Positions 53,443-62,987 of a stretch of DNA of 64,000 nucleotides are shown here, piece by piece; positions within the stretch are counted from its first letter, which is position 1; each line of letters begins with the position of its first letter. The stretch is from the NCBI RefSeq assembly GCF_000147335.1, contig NC_014501.1:1751501-1815500 (forward strand). Reading direction: 5' to 3'. Source of the DNA: Gloeothece verrucosa PCC 7822 (GTDB lineage Bacteria > Cyanobacteriota > Cyanobacteriia > Cyanobacteriales > Microcystaceae). A program made the translations under genes and the position numbers. The notes below the pieces were generated by a model. That model did not search any database. It worked only from the letters and a program-made list of their open reading frames with translations, and was not told the DNA's origin.

Positions 53443-54300
53443 TTATAACAACTGATCCATTAATTGCATAATTCGTAAACTCTCATCAGATAACCCTGAC
53501 TCTAAAGGATTATTTTCTAAATGATGGGCCAACAAACCCCTCAGAGAAATGATCTTTAAACTATTTTCCGCTAAAGTATTGGCGATCGCTTCTGCCGCAC
53601 CCAAATACCCGATGGCCCCTAAATCCATTAAAGCCGAACGCCGCAACTGTAAATCATTCCCTTCCAAAGCCGCTACCAACCGTTCTCCATAGACCCCTTT
53701 GGCGGTTAATTGATACATGGCCCTCGCCGCCGCATACTGAACTTTTTCGCGAAAATGAGCTAAAAACGGCTCTATAAGCTCAATAGCTTCTGTTGCCTTT
53801 AAAGTTCCCAAGGCTTCTAAAACTGCCTCATAAGGTTGAACTAAATGCGGCTTACTGGCCACTTGTATGGCGGCTTCTACTCCCCCATCCAACAAATTAA
53901 TTAAAGGCGGAATCGCCCTCGGGTCTCCCAACATTTCCAACGATTGAGCGGCTGACTCTCTGACATAATAATCGGCAGAGTTTAAACACTCAATCAACGC
54001 CGGCACAACCCGAACATCTCCCAATTTTCCTAAAGCCTTGGCTGCATTGCGTCGTAGAGGATAGCCGCCATCGGGTGCCCGGTCTGTTTCATCTTCTAAA
54101 GCTTCCAATAAAGCATCAATTGCTTCAGGTTTGTTAACGCGAAATCGTCCCAACCACCAAGCCGCATAATAGCGATCTCCCTTATCTTCTCGTTGTTGGA
54201 GATTAGCGATGGCCTTTTCAACCGTTAAGGAACTCTCATCGGCGGAAGTTTCTCCCGCTCCCGCCTGAAGAGACTGAAAATTTTCTTCAAAACTAGACAT
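53443..54300 (-). CDS. cpcE: Phycocyanobilin lyase subunit CpcE
   Basis: Attaches phycocyanobilin to Cys84 of CpcA together with CpcF. The 285-residue protein is a HEAT/EZ-type repeat protein with repeated helical pairs (GRFRVNKPEAIDALLEALED, GKLGDVRVVPALIECLNSAD, AVLEALGTLKATEAIELIEP), the usual fold of the E/F lyases. It is the last gene of the cpc operon, 12 bases after cpcD. Normally cpcF follows or is nearby, but downstream lies an oppositely oriented FkbM gene. Pieces of this gene are duplicated at 51253-51374 and 51822-52114. Confidence 0.95.
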   Translation of the reverse strand: MSSFEENFQSLQAGAGETSADESSLTVEKAIANLQQREDKGDRYYAAWWLGRFRVNKPEAIDALLEALEDETDRAPDGGYPLRRNAAKALGKLGDVRVVPALIECLNSADYYVRESAAQSLEMLGDPRAIPPLINLLDGGVEAAIQVASKPHLVQPYEAVLEALGTLKATEAIELIEPFLAHFREKVQYAAARAMYQLTAKGVYGERLVAALEGNDLQLRRSALMDLGAIGYLGAAEAIANTLAENSLKIISLRGLLAHHLENNPLESGLSDESLRIMQLMDQLL

Positions 54301-54312
54301 TATAGCGAGCGT

Positions 54313-54555
54313 TTAATTATTTTCTGAATTTAGGGGTTTAATGCTCACAATGGTTCCGCCCATGCGGGTAATGCGTCGCATTTCTTCATTCATGCGCTTG
54401 TAAGGCACTTTGATAAATACGCTGCTACTGCTACGGATCTCGTAGTTATTTTTATCATTTTCTAAACTTTGCCGTAATCCTTGGACTTCATACACGAATA
54501 CACGGCTGCTTGAGGGGGCATCACCAAAACTAACCAGTGCTGATTGACCAAACAT
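54313..54555 (-). CDS. cpcD: Phycobilisome small rod-capping linker CpcD
   Basis: 80 residues of the CpcD family, with SSRVFVYEVQGLRQ and the C-terminal KVPYKRMNEEMRRITRMGGTIVSIKPL, the core of the CpcD linker domain. It caps the distal end of phycocyanin rods. It lies 98 bases after cpcC1 and 12 bases before cpcE on the same strand. Confidence 0.95.
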   Translation of the reverse strand: MFGQSALVSFGDAPSSSRVFVYEVQGLRQSLENDKNNYEIRSSSSVFIKVPYKRMNEEMRRITRMGGTIVSIKPLNSENN

Positions 54556-54653
54556 CTTTTTTGATAACTCCTAATTTTTAGGTGATAATTAAAAACTGAA
54601 TAACTTACTGTTATGAGTGGGGCACCAAAAATGTGCCCCATTGTTACATTTCA

Positions 54654-55529
54654 CTACAGACTTGCTGGAGTAATGCTGGCTACTTTGCCGCCGAGACGGT
54701 TAATCTGTTGCAAAGTATTGTTTAACTCTTCGTAAGGCACGATAATGGCTTTATTGCTGCGGCGTACCCGAGGATAACGGGGATTGATAATGCCGGCAAT
54801 TTCCACCCGATAGGCTTTGCGTTCAGTGCCAAAAGGTACCGTGCCGCCTAAAGCCTTGCTAGGAGTAATTCCTGCCTTAGAAGGACGATAAGCCCAGCCT
54901 TCGCTGCCGCCAGAAGGACCTACTACAGCAGAGGCGGCATTTTGAGCCAATTCAGCCGCTAAACGAGGAGAATTTTTCTCAATTTGAGAGCGATCGCTGT
55001 TAGCATAGCCCCGATAGAGACGGAACATCCGAGTAAACCCAACGGTTTTTTGTCCGGTTTGAGTATTAAATCCTCGGTAGTAAGGAACTATATTATCGCC
55101 AAAGTTTTCTTGATATTCCACAGAATCGATATAAGAATCGATATCTGCTTCAAACCCTTTATTTTCGTACAAGTCTAGATGATAAATCACCTCAGACTCA
55201 TCATAGGGAGCGCGTCCCAAAAGGTGTTTATAATTGAGTTCAATGACTCGGGTTTGGAAATTGTTATAGAAAAACTTGGACTTATAGAGTTCTGATTTAG
55301 CTACCGCCCGAACAAACTCTCGTACTGTGATGACCCCGTTAGCCAGAAGGGACTCTGCACTTGCGAGGCGCTCACTCTTCATAATGTAATCATTGCCGAG
55401 TACCTGACGATACACAGCGCGAATGATATTTTGAGCGTCTTCTGTTGTCCAGTTGGGTCGTAATTCAATCGGGGATGCACCGCTAAATGCTGATGTTCCT
55501 AGACGAGAAGCTGCTACAGTAATTGCCAT
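54654..55529 (-). CDS. cpcC1: Phycocyanin rod linker CpcC1
   Basis: 291 residues, the length of the core-proximal rod linker in Synechocystis. It has an N-terminal PBS-linker domain ([32 protein letters not shown] to [32 protein letters not shown]) and a C-terminal CpcD-like domain ([20 protein letters not shown] to [14 protein letters not shown]). A HIP1 octamer is inside the gene. It lies 32 bases after cpcC2. Linkers set the order of hexamers in the rod; naming follows length and order, so C1/C2 could be swapped in another scheme. Confidence 0.94.
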   Translation of the reverse strand: MAITVAASRLGTSAFSGASPIELRPNWTTEDAQNIIRAVYRQVLGNDYIMKSERLASAESLLANGVITVREFVRAVAKSELYKSKFFYNNFQTRVIELNYKHLLGRAPYDESEVIYHLDLYENKGFEADIDSYIDSVEYQENFGDNIVPYYRGFNTQTGQKTVGFTRMFRLYRGYANSDRSQIEKNSPRLAAELAQNAASAVVGPSGGSEGWAYRPSKAGITPSKALGGTVPFGTERKAYRVEIAGIINPRYPRVRRSNKAIIVPYEELNNTLQQINRLGGKVASITPASL

Positions 55530-55561
55530 CTAATAATTCTCCTTATGTTTATACCCAAATT

Positions 55562-56380
55562 CTACGCAGGGATAATGCTCGTCACTTGTCCCCCTTGACG
55601 ATTTATCTCTTGCAGTTTGTTAGATAATTGCTCATAAGGGACAAGGTATTCTGTATTACTCAGACGGACTCGGGTTTGACGTCCGGCTTTAGCTCCTTGT
55701 ATGACTCGAATGCGATAAAATTTGCCGCGTTCTCCACCAGAAAGTCCGGTTAAAGCTTCGGCTGTCGAGCCTATATACACAGGAGTCGCTGTATTTTGGG
55801 CTAATTCTCGCGTCAGTTTAGCTTTTTGATTGCTCTGTGTGCGATCACTACTGGCGTAGCCTCGATAGAGTTGGAAGATACGACTAAAACCTACTGTCTT
55901 TTGATTGCGTCCAGTGGAAAATCCGCGATAGTAGGGCACCACATTATCCCCAAAGCTTTCTTGATACTCAGGGGAATCAATATAGGAGTCGATTTCCGCT
56001 TCATAGCCTTTTTCGCTATAAATATCGGTATGGTAAGCTATTTCCGTCTGATCGTAAGGCGCGCGTCCCAACAGATGCTTATAATTCAACTCGATAAACC
56101 GATTTTGCGGTAGAGTTTGAAAAAATTTGCTTCGATAAAGTTCTGATTGGGCGATCGCTCTGACGAAATCTTTCACCGTAATATCGCCGTTGCGTAATAA
56201 GGATTCAGCACTGGTTAATCTATCTCTAGACATTAAATGCTCATTCCCCAGCACCTGACGGTAGGCTGCACGGATGACCACTTCTACATCTTCTTCTGTC
56301 CTATTAGGACGTAACTCGACCGGGGCTGATTCTACAAACGGTTCAAAACCTAAACGTTGGGCTGCCGTTAAACTGGTCAT
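55562..56380 (-). CDS. cpcC2: Phycocyanin rod linker CpcC2
   Basis: 272 residues with the same plan as cpcC1: a PBS-linker domain ([64 protein letters not shown]) and a C-terminal CpcD-like domain. Length and place match cpcC2 of Synechocystis, the more distal linker. A strong AAGGAGG ribosome site precedes the ATG. A HIP1 octamer lies inside. A stem-loop in the cpcA-cpcC2 gap probably limits its expression relative to cpcBA. Confidence 0.94.
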   Translation of the reverse strand: MTSLTAAQRLGFEPFVESAPVELRPNRTEEDVEVVIRAAYRQVLGNEHLMSRDRLTSAESLLRNGDITVKDFVRAIAQSELYRSKFFQTLPQNRFIELNYKHLLGRAPYDQTEIAYHTDIYSEKGYEAEIDSYIDSPEYQESFGDNVVPYYRGFSTGRNQKTVGFSRIFQLYRGYASSDRTQSNQKAKLTRELAQNTATPVYIGSTAEALTGLSGGERGKFYRIRVIQGAKAGRQTRVRLSNTEYLVPYEQLSNKLQEINRQGGQVTSIIPA

Positions 56381-56415
56381 CTTTGCCTCCTTATCTATTG
56401 TGTATAGATATAGCT

Positions 56416-56477
56416 AGACCTGGAGAAGCAGACGATTGCTAACCCTTTTGCCAACAACCCCCTGCCTTTCCAGGTCT
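56416..56477 (-). promoter_or_regulatory. Stem-loop in the cpcA-cpcC2 gap
   Basis: AGACCTGG and CCAGGTCT form a perfect eight-base stem around about 45 bases, some 20 bases after the cpcA stop. It has no T-run. Such structures stabilise the abundant cpcBA mRNA and reduce read-through to the linker genes in other cyanobacteria. Confidence 0.65.
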
Positions 56478-56497
56478 TTATTGCCTGTTCGCGTTAA

Positions 56498-56986
56498 TTA
56501 GCTCAGGGCATTGATTGCGTAATCGATGTAGGAATTGGCTTCAACAGCAGGGTCGCCGCTTAAACCATGATTCGCTTTGATGTACTTGAGAGCTTCAATG
56601 TACCAGCTAGGAGATAAATCAAAAGTACGGTTGATTTCATCAATCCCAGCAATGAGGTACTCATCCATAGGTCCTGTTCCACCAGCTACTAGACAGTAGG
56701 TCACCATACGGAGGTAGTAACCGATGTCACGAGCGCACTTGTCTTTACCACGCTGATCGGCAGCATAGTTAGGCCCTTGCATTTGGGTGGTGTAAGGGAA
56801 CTTGTTGTAAACCGCTTGAGCTGCTCCTTGGGTTAATTGGCTGGCTTTTTCAGTCAGAGCTTTAGCAGCAGTTAAGCTGGCATTAGCTTGACGGAAACGA
56901 CCAAAAGCAACTTGGATTTCGGTGCTGCTCAGGAAACGTCCTTGGGAATCAGCGGCTGATACGGCTTCAGTCAAGGGGGTTTTCAT
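56498..56986 (-). CDS. cpcA: C-phycocyanin alpha subunit
   Basis: A 162-residue biliprotein, the exact usual length. Cys84 is present in [13 protein letters not shown], the site of phycocyanobilin. It also has the N-terminal [21 protein letters not shown] and the C-terminal [13 protein letters not shown]. It pairs with CpcB to form the rod hexamers of the phycobilisome. It lies 94 bases after cpcB on the same strand; GGGAG is upstream of the start. Confidence 0.98.
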   Translation of the reverse strand: MKTPLTEAVSAADSQGRFLSSTEIQVAFGRFRQANASLTAAKALTEKASQLTQGAAQAVYNKFPYTTQMQGPNYAADQRGKDKCARDIGYYLRMVTYCLVAGGTGPMDEYLIAGIDEINRTFDLSPSWYIEALKYIKANHGLSGDPAVEANSYIDYAINALS

Positions 56987-57080
56987 AGTTTAGGTATCTC
57001 CCAATTGATTTATTTTTCCTACAAAGTCTTCAAAAAATCGATTTAACAGGCGTAATAGTTGGTCTGTTAATCTGGAGCTA

Positions 57081-57599
57081 CTAGGCAACTGCTGCTGCTG
57101 CTCTGTCGAAGTAGCCAGCAATTTCAGATGCTAATGCGCTGCAATCACCAGGAGTGATGCCGTTACGATCGTTAACGATCGCTAGAGCCGCTTCTTTCAT
57201 TTTTTGTACACCAGCAGCTACAGAAGCTCCGGGAACACCTAAAGCTACGTAGGTTTCACGCAATCCATTGAGGCAACGATCTTCAAGAACGCTTGCATCT
57301 CCACTGAAGGTCGCGTAGGTGATATAGCGTAAGATGATTTCCATGTCGCGTAAGCAAGCTGCCATACGACGGCTGGTGTAAGCATTTCCGCCTGGATTGA
57401 TTAACTGAGGCTGTTCAGCAAATAAAGCACGAGCGGCGTTAGCTACGATGGTAGAAGCGTTGCCGGTGATGCGGTTTACTGAGTCCATACGCTTGTTGCT
57501 TTCAGCAACCATAGCTTGGAGTGCATCTAGCTGAGAGCTAGAAAGATATTCACCGCGAGCGTCAGCTTGGGAAACAACCCTCGTGAATGCGTCAAACAT
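57081..57599 (-). CDS. cpcB: C-phycocyanin beta subunit
   Basis: 172 residues. Both bilin cysteines are present at the expected positions: Cys82 in [14 protein letters not shown] and Cys153 in [12 protein letters not shown]. The N-terminal [21 protein letters not shown] and [24 protein letters not shown] regions are typical. It is the first gene of the operon; AGGAG lies nine bases before the ATG, and the promoter must be in 57600-58107. Confidence 0.98.
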   Translation of the reverse strand: MFDAFTRVVSQADARGEYLSSSQLDALQAMVAESNKRMDSVNRITGNASTIVANAARALFAEQPQLINPGGNAYTSRRMAACLRDMEIILRYITYATFSGDASVLEDRCLNGLRETYVALGVPGASVAAGVQKMKEAALAIVNDRNGITPGDCSALASEIAGYFDRAAAAVA

Positions 57600-58107
57600 T
57601 GAATCTATCTCCTACTTGACTTTAGTTGGGCTTTGGTTTTGTCTTACAGATAAATCCCTATTTCAGGGACAGTACAGCTTCTCAAGTAACCTTGATGGTG
57701 CTAGACAGATAATTATCTTATGACCTTTTTCAAATTTCTCCACAACTTTTTTTCAGAATTGTGAGAAAACTTTACTTTTGTCTCATTAACTGCCTAAGCC
57801 GTTTAAAGAGATATCGGCACTGACTTTCGTCGGCTGTCTTTACCTCTTAAGATACTTTTATACAATGCGGTTGTAACTTTGTTTGTTACATCTTGTTAAG
57901 ATTTGTACCTCAGTTTTCTTAAAAAAACTTAAAATTCAGGGCGCAATACTGAAATTAAAACATCTTCGATGGTCTCGCCCGACTCAATGTTCTCTGATCG
58001 CCTTGCTGTCTTAAGAAAATTCTGGCTCAATCCTTGTTAATTTAATTTTTACTGGGTATAATAGAAAGATTAAGCTATTACCGTCTCATTTTGAGAGCCG
58101 CATTAAA
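57600..58107. other. cpc operon promoter region
   Basis: 508 bases between cpcB and the DUF4168 gene. A 12-base palindrome AGATAATTATCT (57707-57718) lies about 110 bases before cpcB and may be a regulator site or part of a -10 region on the minus strand. A small CCCT/AGGG hairpin lies at 57656-57668. I could not fix a start site. A plus-strand promoter-like pair is listed at 58034-58062. Confidence 0.4.
58034..58062 (+). promoter_or_regulatory. Promoter-like -35/-10 pair on the plus strand
   Basis: TTGTTA (58034-58039) and TATAAT (58057-58062) are separated by 17 bases, close to the bacterial consensus. It points to the right, into the 3' end of the convergently placed DUF4168 gene, so it would make an antisense RNA or a long rsmH leader. 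No transcript is proven. Confidence 0.45.
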
Positions 58108-58596
58108 TTACTGTTGTTGTTCCCGTTGAATACGAATCATGGCATTTTGAATCCGTCGTTTTAAATCTTGATCAGTTTTTAATCGGACAGTAATGGTATT
58201 GAATTGCTCATTATTTAAACCACTTTCTTCGGCAATTTCTTTAGCTTTTAAACAATAATCAATAGCAATTTTTTTAGGGGGTTCAGGAAGAGATTTTAAA
58301 GTCTCAGGTTGATTACAAGTAATTTGCGGTGGGGAGTTTCCCGTCAGACTTTGAAATTCTTTATAAGCTTGAATTCGTCTTGTTTCTATTTTAAGAACAG
58401 CCCGGGCATATTGATTAATTTGTTCCTCATTAAAATCTTGAGTATAAGCTGAAGAACTAGGGGTAAGAGGAGAGGGTTGGTTATGAAAATTTGGAAGTCC
58501 CTCACAAGAAAAACTCATCGCTGCTAGTAAACTAGCAATTAAGGAGCGAATAAAATTTCTGTTCAAGTTAAATAGGGAACAGTGATTGATTAGCAT
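58108..58596 (-). CDS. DUF4168-domain protein
   Basis: 162 residues. The N-terminal region has a hydrophobic stretch with a cysteine (IRSLIASLLAAMSFSCEG), a possible lipoprotein signal. A Ser/Pro-rich linker follows, then the DUF4168 domain (FNEEQINQYARAVLKIETRRIQAY, KIAIDYCLKAKEIAEESGLNNEQFNTITVRL, LKRRIQNAMIRI). DUF4168 proteins are helical, exported and of unknown function. It is divergent from rsmH, with about 145 bases between them. Confidence 0.82.
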   Translation of the reverse strand: MLINHCSLFNLNRNFIRSLIASLLAAMSFSCEGLPNFHNQPSPLTPSSSAYTQDFNEEQINQYARAVLKIETRRIQAYKEFQSLTGNSPPQITCNQPETLKSLPEPPKKIAIDYCLKAKEIAEESGLNNEQFNTITVRLKTDQDLKRRIQNAMIRIQREQQQ

Positions 58597-58742
58597 TCGC
58601 GCTCAAAGGGACCCAATAAATAAGAATAGAGAAATCTTTGTTAAGATTTACTAATTAGTTTGAATTATTCCAAGGTTCGTAAGTTCCTTAAATCCTTAAA
58701 AATTAACGGTAAACTCAACTGTTAATCTGTGCAAGAATCATA

Positions 58743-59642
58743 ATGACTAAAGTGACTCAAATGTCAACAGCAGATTTCTCCACTTTTAACCACGTTCCCG
58801 TTTTGACTAGAGAGTTAATTAGCGGACTAAACATTTGTCCGGGAGGACATTATTTAGACGCGACAGTAGGTGCGGGTGGTCATACTCGTAAGCTCTTAGA
58901 GAGTTATGCTAATGTTCGTGTAACGGCCATTGATCGAGACAGCACTGCGATCGCAGCAGCAGCAGCCAATCTAGCAGAATATAACATAGATCGTCTAACA
59001 TTTTGGCAAGGCAACTTTGCCAATTATGAAGCCAAAGAAGAGACATTTGATGGGATTATAGCTGATTTAGGGGTGAGTTCTCCTCAATTAGATCATCCTG
59101 AAAGAGGTTTTAGTTTTCGCTTAGAAGCACCACTAGATATGCGTATGGACTGTGGTCAGAGTTTAACAGCCGCAACAGTGATTAACACCTGGGATGAAAC
59201 AGAATTAACAAAGATTTTCTATAATTATGGAGAAGAAAGACTATCTAGACAAATAGCCAAACAAATCGTCAAACAACGTCCTTTTTATTCCACAACAGAA
59301 TTAGCTAACGTCATTGCTCGGAGCGTCCCGCCAAAATATCGTTACGGAAGAATTCATCCGGCCACCCGAGTTTTTCAAGCTTTGCGAATAGCGGTTAATC
59401 AAGAATTAGAATCGCTTTTAAGTTTTTTAATTAAATCTCCATATTGGCTAAAAAGGGATGGTATAATTGGAGTAATTAGCTTTCATAGTCTAGAAGATCG
59501 CATCGTTAAACATCAATTCCGCTCAAGTCCCCTACTCAAAGTACTAACTAAAAAACCGATTATCCCTCAGTCCGATGAACAAGCCAAAAATCCCCGCTCT
59601 CGTTCAGCAAAACTGAGATTAGCCCAACGGCAAGAAGCATAA
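58743..59642 (+). CDS. rsmH: 16S rRNA (cytosine-1402-N4) methyltransferase RsmH
   Basis: 299 residues. It starts [39 protein letters not shown], the SAM site, with [31 protein letters not shown] and [20 protein letters not shown] later. The TFHSLED-like segment is the family's catalytic signature. It modifies the decoding site of 16S rRNA. It has a ribosome site too weak to call. A HIP1 octamer lies within the gene. The NarL-type regulator follows 36 bases later on the same strand. Confidence 0.97.
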   Translation: MTKVTQMSTADFSTFNHVPVLTRELISGLNICPGGHYLDATVGAGGHTRKLLESYANVRVTAIDRDSTAIAAAAANLAEYNIDRLTFWQGNFANYEAKEETFDGIIADLGVSSPQLDHPERGFSFRLEAPLDMRMDCGQSLTAATVINTWDETELTKIFYNYGEERLSRQIAKQIVKQRPFYSTTELANVIARSVPPKYRYGRIHPATRVFQALRIAVNQELESLLSFLIKSPYWLKRDGIIGVISFHSLEDRIVKHQFRSSPLLKVLTKKPIIPQSDEQAKNPRSRSAKLRLAQRQEA

Positions 59643-59678
59643 GCACGTTCTCCCTCAAACAACTGATTAAAAATAGGA

Positions 59679-60377
59679 ATGAGTAAAATTCGCGTTGCCC
59701 TGATAGAAGATCACGATCTAACTCGAGTGGGATTACGGACAGCCCTAAAAAACTATAGCGAAATCGAGTGGGTAGGTGAAGCGAGTAATGGAAAACAAGG
59801 ACTCCAATTACTACAAGAAACCGTCCCTGATGTAGCTATCGTAGATATCGGATTACCTGGAGTAGATGGAATTGAACTGACAAAATTATTTAAAACTTCC
59901 GTCGATAAACAAAAAGAAGGCTTAACCAAAATACTGATTCTGACCCTACATGATAGCGAAGCAGAAGTCTTAGCCGCTTTTGCAGCCGGAGCCGATTCTT
60001 ATTGCATGAAAAATATCAGCATAGAATTATTATTAGAAGCCATCAAAGCTACTCAGGAAGGAAATTCTTGGCTTGATCCCGCTATTGCTAGAATTGTCAT
60101 TTCTCAAGTCCAATCTCCAAAAATTAAAATTCCCAAAGACCTCGAACTACTGGAACCCGAATCTAATGTAAGAGGGGAAACTTATTCTTTAACTGAACGG
60201 GAATTAGAAGTTCTTCAATTAATTGTCGATGGCTATAGTAATGCGGCTATTGCAGACAAACTGTTTATTACCGTTGGAACTGTAAAAACTCATGTCCGCA
60301 ATATTTTAAATAAATTGTGTGCTGATGATCGCACTCAAGCGGCTGTCCGAGCCCTTCGCGCTGGATTAGTCGGATAA
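59679..60377 (+). CDS. NarL/LuxR-type response regulator
   Basis: 232 residues: an N-terminal receiver (VALIEDHDLTRVGLRTAL, Asp56 in VAIVDIGLPGVDGIEL, LILTLHD and the Lys of SYCMKNIS), a linker and a C-terminal LuxR-type helix-turn-helix (SLTEREL EVLQLIVDGYSNAAIADKLF, TVGTVKTHVRNILNKLCA). It controls transcription after phosphorylation by an unknown sensor kinase. It probably shares a transcript with rsmH, but a functional link is not evident. It is the usual length for this type. Confidence 0.94.
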   Translation: MSKIRVALIEDHDLTRVGLRTALKNYSEIEWVGEASNGKQGLQLLQETVPDVAIVDIGLPGVDGIELTKLFKTSVDKQKEGLTKILILTLHDSEAEVLAAFAAGADSYCMKNISIELLLEAIKATQEGNSWLDPAIARIVISQVQSPKIKIPKDLELLEPESNVRGETYSLTERELEVLQLIVDGYSNAAIADKLFITVGTVKTHVRNILNKLCADDRTQAAVRALRAGLVG

Positions 60378-60697
60378 AACTGACTTGAGTATTTTATAAA
60401 AATCTATCGGATTACTGTAATTTAATCGATAAAAATTCTAGGTGTTATGCTGTGATGAAGAGGTAAATTTTAGGATTATTGAGCAAATTTTCTGACGAAA
60501 ATCCGGCTTTTTGCAAATTTTTTGTGGCTCATTCAAGTTCAATTATTGTATTTACGAAATGACAGGCTTATTGTAGAATCAAAAAAATTATCATTTTAGC
60601 TACTTTATGGTTGTTGGTAAAAAACCTTACACTAACAACGATTTAAAATGAAGCAAAAAAACTTATATTAACCTATTTGATTCAGATCAACTTAATT
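60378..60697. other. Intergenic region upstream of the glycosyltransferase
   Basis: 320 bases of AT-rich DNA. No coding frame, hairpin or clear promoter was recognised. No good ribosome site precedes 60698. Confidence 0.3.
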
Positions 60698-61876
60698 ATG
60701 CGGATACTTATATTGCAATATGCTGGCGATTATGGCGAGACTGTCAAACTCTTGGCGGCTGGGGGAGATGAAACTTATTATGCTCAAAAATATTCTGTGG
60801 ATGCAGTGGCTGAGATCGCCAAAAAAGTTGATGAAGTTACAACTTTATGTTGCTTAACAGAAAAACCCTATAACGAAATGCTCGATAATGGAGTTCGTGC
60901 AATTGGTATGGGGTTTAGCGATCAATTCTCAACAAAAGAATTATTGAAGAAAATCGAAGAGTATCAACCCACTCATTTAATTGTCAGAATGCCGGATCGA
61001 GCAACCGTTGATTGGGCAATTAAACGGCGAGTAAAAACAATCTTAACATTGGCAGATTCTTTTAGCCCTAAAGGTCTCCGAAACAAAATTCGAAATTTTC
61101 AACTAGCCAATCTGCTCAATAATAAACAAATTGATTGGATAGGAAATCATGGTATTTCTGCATCTTTATCTCTTAGGGACATAGGAGTTAATCCTAACAA
61201 AATTATTCCCTGGGATTGGCCATCTACAACTACACCTAATTCTTTTGCCCCAAAAACTCTCCCGAGTGAGCAAAAAACTTGGGATATTTTATATGTTGGT
61301 GCTATTAACGAAGCTAAGGGAATTGGTGATGCCATAGAAGCTATATCGATCCTAAAATCTAAAGGATTATCTATCAGATTGAAGGTAGCAGGTAAAGGCC
61401 CTATAGAAAGCTTTCTTATTCAAGCTAAGCGTCTAGAGGTAGAAAAAGAGGTCAAATTTTTGGGACTATTACCCCACAAAACGATAATCCCCTTAATGAA
61501 CGAAGCTGATGTTGTCTTAGTTCCCAGTAGACATGAATATCCCGAAGGATTTCCCATGACTATTTATGAGGCTTTATGCTCAAGAACTCCTATTGTGGCT
61601 TCAGATCATCCTATGTTTTGTAAAAACTTAAGCCATCAAACCAATGCGTTAATCTTTCCGGCTGGTGATTCACGACGTTTGGCTATTTGTATTGAAAAAT
61701 TACTGTCAGCGCCGGAACTATACGAAAACCTTTCTTTAGCTTCCTATGAGACTTGGAAAAATCTCCAACTCCCTGTAAAATGGGCTGAGTTGATCAATCG
61801 TTGGTTATTTGATTCGCCAGAAAACCAACAATGGTTATTTGAACATCGGTTGTCATCCGGTAAATATAGAGAATAG
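60698..61876 (+). CDS. GT-B (GT4-like) glycosyltransferase
   Basis: The start at the ATG 60698 is chosen; a TTG seven codons upstream only adds residues. The 392-residue protein has a Rossmann-like start (MRILILQYAGDYGETVKLL), and a C-terminal GT4 domain with DILYVGAINEAKGIGDAIEAI, VKFLGLLPHKTIIPLMNEAD and the donor-site E-x7-E region HEYPEGFPMTIYEALCSRTPIVASD. It adds a sugar to a glycan or lipid; acceptor unknown. The two sulfotransferases downstream suggest a modified extracellular polysaccharide. Confidence 0.9.
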   Translation: MRILILQYAGDYGETVKLLAAGGDETYYAQKYSVDAVAEIAKKVDEVTTLCCLTEKPYNEMLDNGVRAIGMGFSDQFSTKELLKKIEEYQPTHLIVRMPDRATVDWAIKRRVKTILTLADSFSPKGLRNKIRNFQLANLLNNKQIDWIGNHGISASLSLRDIGVNPNKIIPWDWPSTTTPNSFAPKTLPSEQKTWDILYVGAINEAKGIGDAIEAISILKSKGLSIRLKVAGKGPIESFLIQAKRLEVEKEVKFLGLLPHKTIIPLMNEADVVLVPSRHEYPEGFPMTIYEALCSRTPIVASDHPMFCKNLSHQTNALIFPAGDSRRLAICIEKLLSAPELYENLSLASYETWKNLQLPVKWAELINRWLFDSPENQQWLFEHRLSSGKYRE

Positions 61877-61920
61877 CCAAAAATGGTAAAATTTGAAATA
61901 AATATTAAAAGTCGTAAAAA

Positions 61921-62847
61921 ATGGAAAACTTTAAACTATTAATTCATATTGGCTATCCAAAAACCGCTTCTACATGGTTACAAAAAACTATATTTAATGA
62001 TCCCAAAGTCGGCTTCATATCTCCTTGGGGATCTCCATCAGGTCTAGCAGTAAACCAATTCATTACAACAAATAGTTTCCGTTTTTGTCCAGAATCAACC
62101 TACAAAATTTTTGAACCAGGTCTCCAAGCAGCAACAGAACAACAGCTTACGGCAGTTTTATCTCAAGAGATGCTATCAGGCGACCAAATTGCCGGAAAAT
62201 ATTGGGGCAAAGAAGTTGCTGACAGGCTTAATGCTGTATTTCCGTCCGCTTTAGTACTCATTATCATTCGAGAACAAAAATCAATGGTACTTTCATCTTA
62301 TGGACAGTACATTAGAAATGGAGGAGAGCAATCAATCGAGGAATTTATTGGAGCAGACAATCCACCTCCTGGGTTTACTCCTATTTGTAGATTAGATTAT
62401 TTAGAATATGATTTATTAATTTCTTATTATCATAAACTGTTTGGACGAGATAGAGTCTTTGTCTTGCCTTTTGAGGAGTTAAAAAATAATCCCGCAAATT
62501 TTATTAAAAAAATACTGAATTTCGTAGATATAAAAGATCAAATTATTGAATTTCAAAAAGCTAATAATGTTAACTACAAAGGATTTACATTAGCTATAAT
62601 GAGGAACTTAAATAATTTTCTTCCTCCTCCAGATTTCAGTGGGAAACCTCACCCTTTAATTTGGAGGCTTAATTGGAAAGTTTTAGATACTATCGATCAA
62701 TTGCTTCCCTCCTCTATTCAACACAAAGAAGAATTACGGTTAAAACAATTTATTGCTGATTATATTGACGACAAATTTGCTGAAAGTAATCAGCGAACAA
62801 ACGAATTAATCGGGATTGATTTAGGCAAGTTTGGTTATCGTTTATGA
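61921..62847 (+). CDS. Sulfotransferase-like protein A
   Basis: 308 residues. The PAPS 5'-phosphosulfate loop is IHIGYPKTASTWLQKTIF near the N-terminus, and the 3'-phosphate-binding segment is LIIIREQKSMVLSSYGQYIRNG. The C-terminus ends IGIDLGKFGYRL. It probably transfers sulfate to a carbohydrate. It follows the glycosyltransferase by 44 bases on the same strand. Its paralogue lies convergently 140 bases away. Confidence 0.87.
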   Translation: MENFKLLIHIGYPKTASTWLQKTIFNDPKVGFISPWGSPSGLAVNQFITTNSFRFCPESTYKIFEPGLQAATEQQLTAVLSQEMLSGDQIAGKYWGKEVADRLNAVFPSALVLIIIREQKSMVLSSYGQYIRNGGEQSIEEFIGADNPPPGFTPICRLDYLEYDLLISYYHKLFGRDRVFVLPFEELKNNPANFIKKILNFVDIKDQIIEFQKANNVNYKGFTLAIMRNLNNFLPPPDFSGKPHPLIWRLNWKVLDTIDQLLPSSIQHKEELRLKQFIADYIDDKFAESNQRTNELIGIDLGKFGYRL

Positions 62848-62987
62848 CTTAGATTGCCACTGTCAAAAATCCTATCCTATAAGATAAAATTGCTATAAAT
62901 TTATCACTAAAATTCATAAATTTATAGTCGTCAATAACATCAATGATGTTTGAATTGTATTAGCCAAACATGATTATTAACACTATC

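Noticed and set aside
57707..57718. 12-base palindrome AGATAATTATCT as a definite NtcA or other operator
   Set aside because: It does not match the NtcA consensus GTA-N8-TAC, and I cannot assign a regulator; mentioned only as a possible site.
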